A program made the translations under genes and the position numbers. The notes below the pieces were generated by a model that was not told where the DNA came from, searched no databases, and saw only the letters and a program-made list of their open reading frames with translations. Below, in pieces: positions 15,077-18,096 of a stretch of DNA of 18,096 nucleotides. This stretch comes from Alphaproteobacteria bacterium (lineage in GTDB: Bacteria; Pseudomonadota; Alphaproteobacteria; Sphingomonadales; Emcibacteraceae): the NCBI GenBank assembly GCA_002401545.1, contig NVTJ01000056.1:1-18096 (forward strand). Direction: 5' to 3'. Positions within the stretch are counted from its first letter, which is position 1; every line of letters starts with the position of its first letter.

Positions 15077-16498
15077 ATGACTGTACAGAAATTTGATATT
15101 GTTGTTCTAGGCGGCGGTCCGGGGGGGTATGTGGCGGCGATCCGTTCGGCGCAACTGGGCTATAAAACCGCCGTTATTGAGCGGGAAAATCTGGGTGGCA
15201 TCTGCCTGAACTGGGGCTGTATCCCGACCAAGGCATTGCTCAGAAGCGCAGAAGTCTTCCACAATATGAAACATGCAGCGGATTATGGTCTTGTGGCAAA
15301 GGAGCTTGGTTTTGATCTGGACAAGGTGGTCAAGCGCAGTCGGGGCATTGCGGCCCAACTCAGCGGCGGTATTGCCCATCTGATGAAGAAAAACAAGATC
15401 ACGGTTATTGATGGCGAAGGCAAGCTGGTAAAACCCGGATTATTGACTGTCTCCAAAGACGGCAAAAAGATTGCCGATGTTCAGGCCACAGATATTATTC
15501 TTGCCACTGGCGCACGCGCAAGGGAATTGCCGCACCTGAAGGCCGATGGTAATCTGATCTGGACTTACCGCCATGCGCTTGTGCCCAATGTCATGCCCAA
15601 AAAGTTGCTGGTGATCGGTTCCGGTGCCATTGGCATTGAATTTGCCAGTTTTTATAATGAACTTGGGGCCGATGTGACCGTGGTTGAGATGCTCGACAGG
15701 GTGCTGCCGGTGGAAGATGAAGAAATCTCTGCCTTTGCCCTGAAATCTTTCAAATCACAGGGATTGAAAATCATCACCTCTGCGTCTGTCACCAAGCTGG
15801 ACAAGAAGAAAAACACCGTTGTCTGTACTATCGAAGACAACAAGGGCAAGACTCAGGCAATTGAGGTTGACCGGGTGATCCTCGCCGTGGGAATCACGGG
15901 AAATGTTGAAAATATTGGATTGGAAGAAAATGGCATCAAGGTTGACCGGGGACATATTGTCGCCGATGAGTGGGGGCATACGGGCATAAAGGGCGTTCAT
16001 GCCATTGGTGACCTGACCGGTCCGCCGTGGCTCGCCCATAAGGCCAGCCATGAAGGCGTGATCGTCATTGAAAAAATAGCCCGCGACAAAGGCCATAAAG
16101 AAATCAAGGACTTACACCCCATCGACAAGGGTAATATTCCCGGCTGCACCTACTGCCGTCCACAGGTGGCCAGTGTCGGCCTGACCGAAAAAGCCGCCAT
16201 TGATAAAGGCCACAAGGTGCGCGTTGGCCGCTTCCCCTTCATGGCTAACGGCAAGGCAATTGCCCTTGGTGAGGCAGAAGGGCTTGTAAAGACGGTATTT
16301 GATGCTAAAACGGGCGAGTTGCTGGGTGCTCACATGGTGGGGGCTGAAGTAACGGAAATGATTCAGGGCTATACCATTGCCCGCACGCTGGAAACCACAG
16401 AAGCGGAATTGATGCATACGGTATTCCCCCATCCGACGCTGTCAGAAATGATGCATGAGGCGGTTTTGGATGCTTACGGCAAGGCACTGCATTTTTAG
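15077..16498 (+). CDS. lpd: Dihydrolipoyl dehydrogenase (E3)
   Basis: Flavoprotein that reoxidises dihydrolipoyl groups and makes NADH. The 473 residues show the FAD-binding GGGPGGYVAA (12-21) and the redox disulfide Cys43/Cys48 in GGICLNWGCIPTK. An NAD-binding Rossmann motif follows (GSGAIGIEFASFYNELGADV, near 180-199), then the second FAD motif around HAIGDL. The C-terminal interface has the catalytic pair His452 and Glu457 in FPHPTLSEMMHEA. All active residues are present and length is standard. AAGGACT overlapping the pdhC stop supports the ATG at 15077. The TAG stop is followed at once by the lipA ATG. Its place in the pdh operon suggests it is dedicated to this complex, though it could also serve 2-oxoglutarate dehydrogenase or the glycine cleavage system. 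Confidence 0.96.
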   Translation: MTVQKFDIVVLGGGPGGYVAAIRSAQLGYKTAVIERENLGGICLNWGCIPTKALLRSAEVFHNMKHAADYGLVAKELGFDLDKVVKRSRGIAAQLSGGIAHLMKKNKITVIDGEGKLVKPGLLTVSKDGKKIADVQATDIILATGARARELPHLKADGNLIWTYRHALVPNVMPKKLLVIGSGAIGIEFASFYNELGADVTVVEMLDRVLPVEDEEISAFALKSFKSQGLKIITSASVTKLDKKKNTVVCTIEDNKGKTQAIEVDRVILAVGITGNVENIGLEENGIKVDRGHIVADEWGHTGIKGVHAIGDLTGPPWLAHKASHEGVIVIEKIARDKGHKEIKDLHPIDKGNIPGCTYCRPQVASVGLTEKAAIDKGHKVRVGRFPFMANGKAIALGEAEGLVKTVFDAKTGELLGAHMVGAEVTEMIQGYTIARTLETTEAELMHTVFPHPTLSEMMHEAVLDAYGKALHF

Positions 16499-17458
16499 AT
16501 GACGAAATTCAAACGCAAACCAGACTGGATCAGGGTCAAGGCCCCGGTATCCAAAGGCTATCAGGAAACCGTCAAAATGATGCGCGACCTGAACCTGAAT
16601 ACGGTGTGCGAGGAAGCGGCATGCCCTAATATTGGCGAATGCTGGTCTAAAAAACATGCCACAGTGATGATCCTCGGCGATACCTGCACCCGCGCCTGTC
16701 GGTTCTGTAATATCAAGACCGGAAAGGGTAATCCGGTTGACCCGCTGGAGCCAGCAAATGTGGCCATCGCCGCGGGTAAAATGGGCCTCAACCATATTGT
16801 GATTACAAGCGTTGACCGCGATGATCTGCCGGACGGCGGCGCGGACCAGTTTGTCAAGGTGATTGAGCAGTTGCGCGAACATGCGCCCCACACCACCATT
16901 GAAATCCTCACCCCCGATTTCCGCAATAAACCGGGCGCGTTGGAAAAGGTGGTCGCCGCACGGCCCGATGTGTTTAATCACAATCTGGAAACCGTACCGA
17001 GGCTGTATAACCATATTCGTCCGGGGGCGCGTTATTTCCAGTCCCTGCGCCTGCTGGACCGGGTGAAGGAACTGGACCCGACCATCTTCACCAAATCAGG
17101 CATCATGGTGGGCCTTGGCGAGAGCACGGACGAGGTCATGCAGGTGATGAATGACATGCGCTCCGCAGACATTGATTTTATGACCATTGGTCAATATTTA
17201 CAACCGACCCGGAAACATGTGGAAGTGGCCGACTTCATCACGCCGGAACAGTTCGATAAATATGCGGTAAAGGCCAAATCAAAAGGCTTCCTGCATGTGG
17301 CGTCATCGCCGCTGACCAGATCATCTTTCCATGCGGGTGAGGATTTCGACCAACTGAAAGCGGCGCGGGCCGAAAAACTTCTGAAACGTCAGGCCAAAAT
17401 GGACGCCCCCATAGACATCGCGGAAATGGCCCGTCTTAATCCTCTTAACGAGGAATAA
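16499..17458 (+). CDS. lipA: Lipoyl synthase
   Basis: Radical SAM enzyme that inserts two sulfurs into protein-bound octanoyl groups to make lipoyl groups. The 319 residues contain both iron-sulfur sites. The auxiliary cluster uses Cys37, Cys42 and Cys48 in CEEAACPNIGEC, and the radical SAM cluster uses Cys63, Cys67 and Cys70 in CTRACRFC. The RSSFHAG segment (274-280) supplies the serine ligand near the C-terminus. Length and motifs are complete. The ATG directly abuts the lpd TAG with no gap, and the TAA directly abuts the next ATG, so both ends look translationally coupled. Its natural substrates include the lipoyl domains of PdhB and PdhC encoded just upstream. The partner octanoyltransferase LipB is not in the window. 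Confidence 0.97.
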   Translation: MTKFKRKPDWIRVKAPVSKGYQETVKMMRDLNLNTVCEEAACPNIGECWSKKHATVMILGDTCTRACRFCNIKTGKGNPVDPLEPANVAIAAGKMGLNHIVITSVDRDDLPDGGADQFVKVIEQLREHAPHTTIEILTPDFRNKPGALEKVVAARPDVFNHNLETVPRLYNHIRPGARYFQSLRLLDRVKELDPTIFTKSGIMVGLGESTDEVMQVMNDMRSADIDFMTIGQYLQPTRKHVEVADFITPEQFDKYAVKAKSKGFLHVASSPLTRSSFHAGEDFDQLKAARAEKLLKRQAKMDAPIDIAEMARLNPLNEE

Positions 17459-17890
17459 ATGCCAAAATTTACCGAGGTCAGAGATTTCCCCTACACAAAA
17501 GACCAGATGTATAAAATGGTCGCCGATGTGGATTCATACGCCGATTTCCTGCCTTGGTGTCAGGGGGTTCGGGTTTACAAGCGTACAGACAATGCTCTCT
17601 ATGCTGACCTGATTATCGGCTTCAAAATGTTCCGCGAGCGTTTCACTTCCCATGTGACTTTTACGGACGACCGCATCGAGGTCGACTATATCAAAGGCCC
17701 GCTAAAATACCTCCACAACTACTGGCAGTTTACCGAAAATGACGATGGTGGCTGCCATGTTGATTTTCTGGTGGATTTTGAATTCAGAAACAAGATTTTT
17801 GAGAAGATGATTGGCGGTTTTTTCACCGAGGCGGTCAGTCATATGATTGGTGCGTTTGAGAAACGGGCTGATGCGTTGTATGGCGATTAA
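17459..17890 (+). CDS. RatA/COQ10-family START-like protein, probable ubiquinone-binding
   Basis: A 143-residue single-domain protein of the polyketide cyclase/START (COQ10/RatA) family. The signature DVDSYADFLPWCQGVRV (24-40) and the hydrophobic-cavity strands through DFEFRNKIFEKMIGGFF (about 105-121) are visible. Homologues in mitochondria (COQ10) bind ubiquinone and support respiration. The E. coli relative RatA was described as a ribosome-association toxin, and automatic annotation often carries that name over. No antitoxin partner is present here, and position after lipA is a conserved alphaproteobacterial arrangement, so a respiratory quinone role is the better inference. The ATG abuts the lipA stop, with AGGA just upstream. 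It is the last gene of the operon. Confidence 0.88.
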   Translation: MPKFTEVRDFPYTKDQMYKMVADVDSYADFLPWCQGVRVYKRTDNALYADLIIGFKMFRERFTSHVTFTDDRIEVDYIKGPLKYLHNYWQFTENDDGGCHVDFLVDFEFRNKIFEKMIGGFFTEAVSHMIGAFEKRADALYGD

Positions 17891-17902
17891 TACAGGTCGT
17901 TT

Positions 17903-17940
17903 CAGCGAAATCTCAGGCGAAAATCTGACAGCAGAAATCT
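17903..17940 (+). repeat. Three imperfect short direct repeats after the lipA operon
   Basis: GCGAAATCT (17905), GCGAAAATCT (17917) and GCAGAAATCT (17931) recur at intervals of 12 and 14 bases in the non-coding sequence directly after the last stop. They are degenerate and few, so chance cannot be ruled out. Confidence 0.35.
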
Positions 17941-17998
17941 CTATTTTCGAGCAATGGCTTCTTTTACCCTTATTGGCAACTGAAACTTTACATATTTG

Positions 17999-18035
17999 AG
18001 ACCTCTGCGTAAGGTCTGATTTATTTTATAATTTC
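17999..18035 (+). terminator. Hairpin with T-rich tail, candidate operon terminator
   Basis: AGACCT (17999-18004) and AGGTCT (18012-18017) form a perfect 6-bp stem with a 7-base loop, followed by a broken T-rich tract (TTTATTTTAT). It lies 108 bases after the last stop codon. The tail is interrupted, so termination may be partial. Confidence 0.45.
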
Positions 18036-18066
18036 ATATAACGGGCTTGCAGGCCAGTCTTTATGT

Positions 18067-18085
18067 CCCGCCGGGCGGGGTTTTT
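18067..18085 (+). terminator. Strong intrinsic terminator
   Basis: CCCGC (18067-18071) and GCGGG (18075-18079) pair around a CGG loop, followed by a G and five T (18081-18085), with more T after a short gap. This is a standard Rho-independent terminator for plus-strand transcription, probably ending the pdh-lipA message that escapes the weaker hairpin upstream. On the minus strand no T run follows the hairpin. Confidence 0.75.
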
Positions 18086-18096
18086 GTGGTTTTTCT

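Noticed and set aside
16442..17014. A 190-codon minus-strand open frame opposite lpd and lipA
   Set aside because: It covers the cluster-binding part of lipA in antisense and has no domain or start signal.
17459..17890. Toxin-antitoxin system based on the RatA name
   Set aside because: There is no second small gene beside it, and the position after lipA suits a COQ10-like quinone protein. The toxin label rests on homology to a single E. coli report.
18027..18060. Promoter of a new plus-strand gene at TATAAT (18027-18032)
   Set aside because: No -35 lies 15-19 bases upstream, and a strong terminator follows within 40 bases.

Overview
The window is a stretch of core chromosome from an alphaproteobacterium of moderate GC content (about half, by eye). 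The evidence is gene content and order: tpiA-secG-pyrG-eno-ftsB-pdhA-pdhB-pdhC-lpd-lipA-RatA/COQ10 homologue is a characteristic alphaproteobacterial series, and E1-beta of pyruvate dehydrogenase carries its own lipoyl domain, which is also typical of that class. Alphaproteobacterial orders with mid-range GC would fit, but I cannot assign a genus from sequence alone. There is no transposase, integrase, phage gene, CRISPR array, rRNA or tRNA that I can support. Coding density is high and no gap exceeds about 210 bases.

Layout. Bases 1-100 are a short non-coding edge with two GC-rich inverted repeats. Bases 101-2083 (minus) encode topoisomerase IV subunit B, ParE. A compact divergent promoter region separates it from a membrane-anchored YibQ-type divergent polysaccharide deacetylase (plus, 2181-3149). 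That gene converges on trpE (minus, 3164-4672), which overlaps by one base with a large PpiD/SurA-like periplasmic chaperone (minus, 4672-6576). A second divergent promoter region (6577-6771) fires ppiD-trpE to the left and tpiA to the right. From 6772 to 17890 everything is on the plus strand: tpiA, secG, pyrG, eno and ftsB, then a 182-base AT-rich gap, then a tight six-gene run of pdhA, pdhB, pdhC, lpd, lipA and a RatA/COQ10-like START protein. The last 206 bases are non-coding and hold two hairpins that look like intrinsic terminators.

How the genes work together. tpiA and eno are lower-glycolysis enzymes whose product flows through pyruvate into the pyruvate dehydrogenase complex (E1 alpha/beta, E2, E3). 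LipA makes the lipoyl groups that the two lipoyl domains (on E1-beta and E2) need. The RatA/COQ10-like protein probably serves quinone function in the respiratory chain that reoxidises the NADH. SecG, PpiD and the deacetylase act at or beyond the inner membrane, FtsB in the divisome, ParE in chromosome decatenation, PyrG and TrpE in CTP and tryptophan synthesis.

I found no convincing new biological system. The points most worth checking are a helically phased TTAA array with a palindrome over the likely pdhA promoter, the loss of both conserved parvulin histidines in PpiD, the unusual neighbours of the deacetylase and trpE (trpGDC and kdsA are absent from their common places), a near-identical DNA patch shared by the two lipoyl domains, and the structured non-coding tail after the lipA operon.
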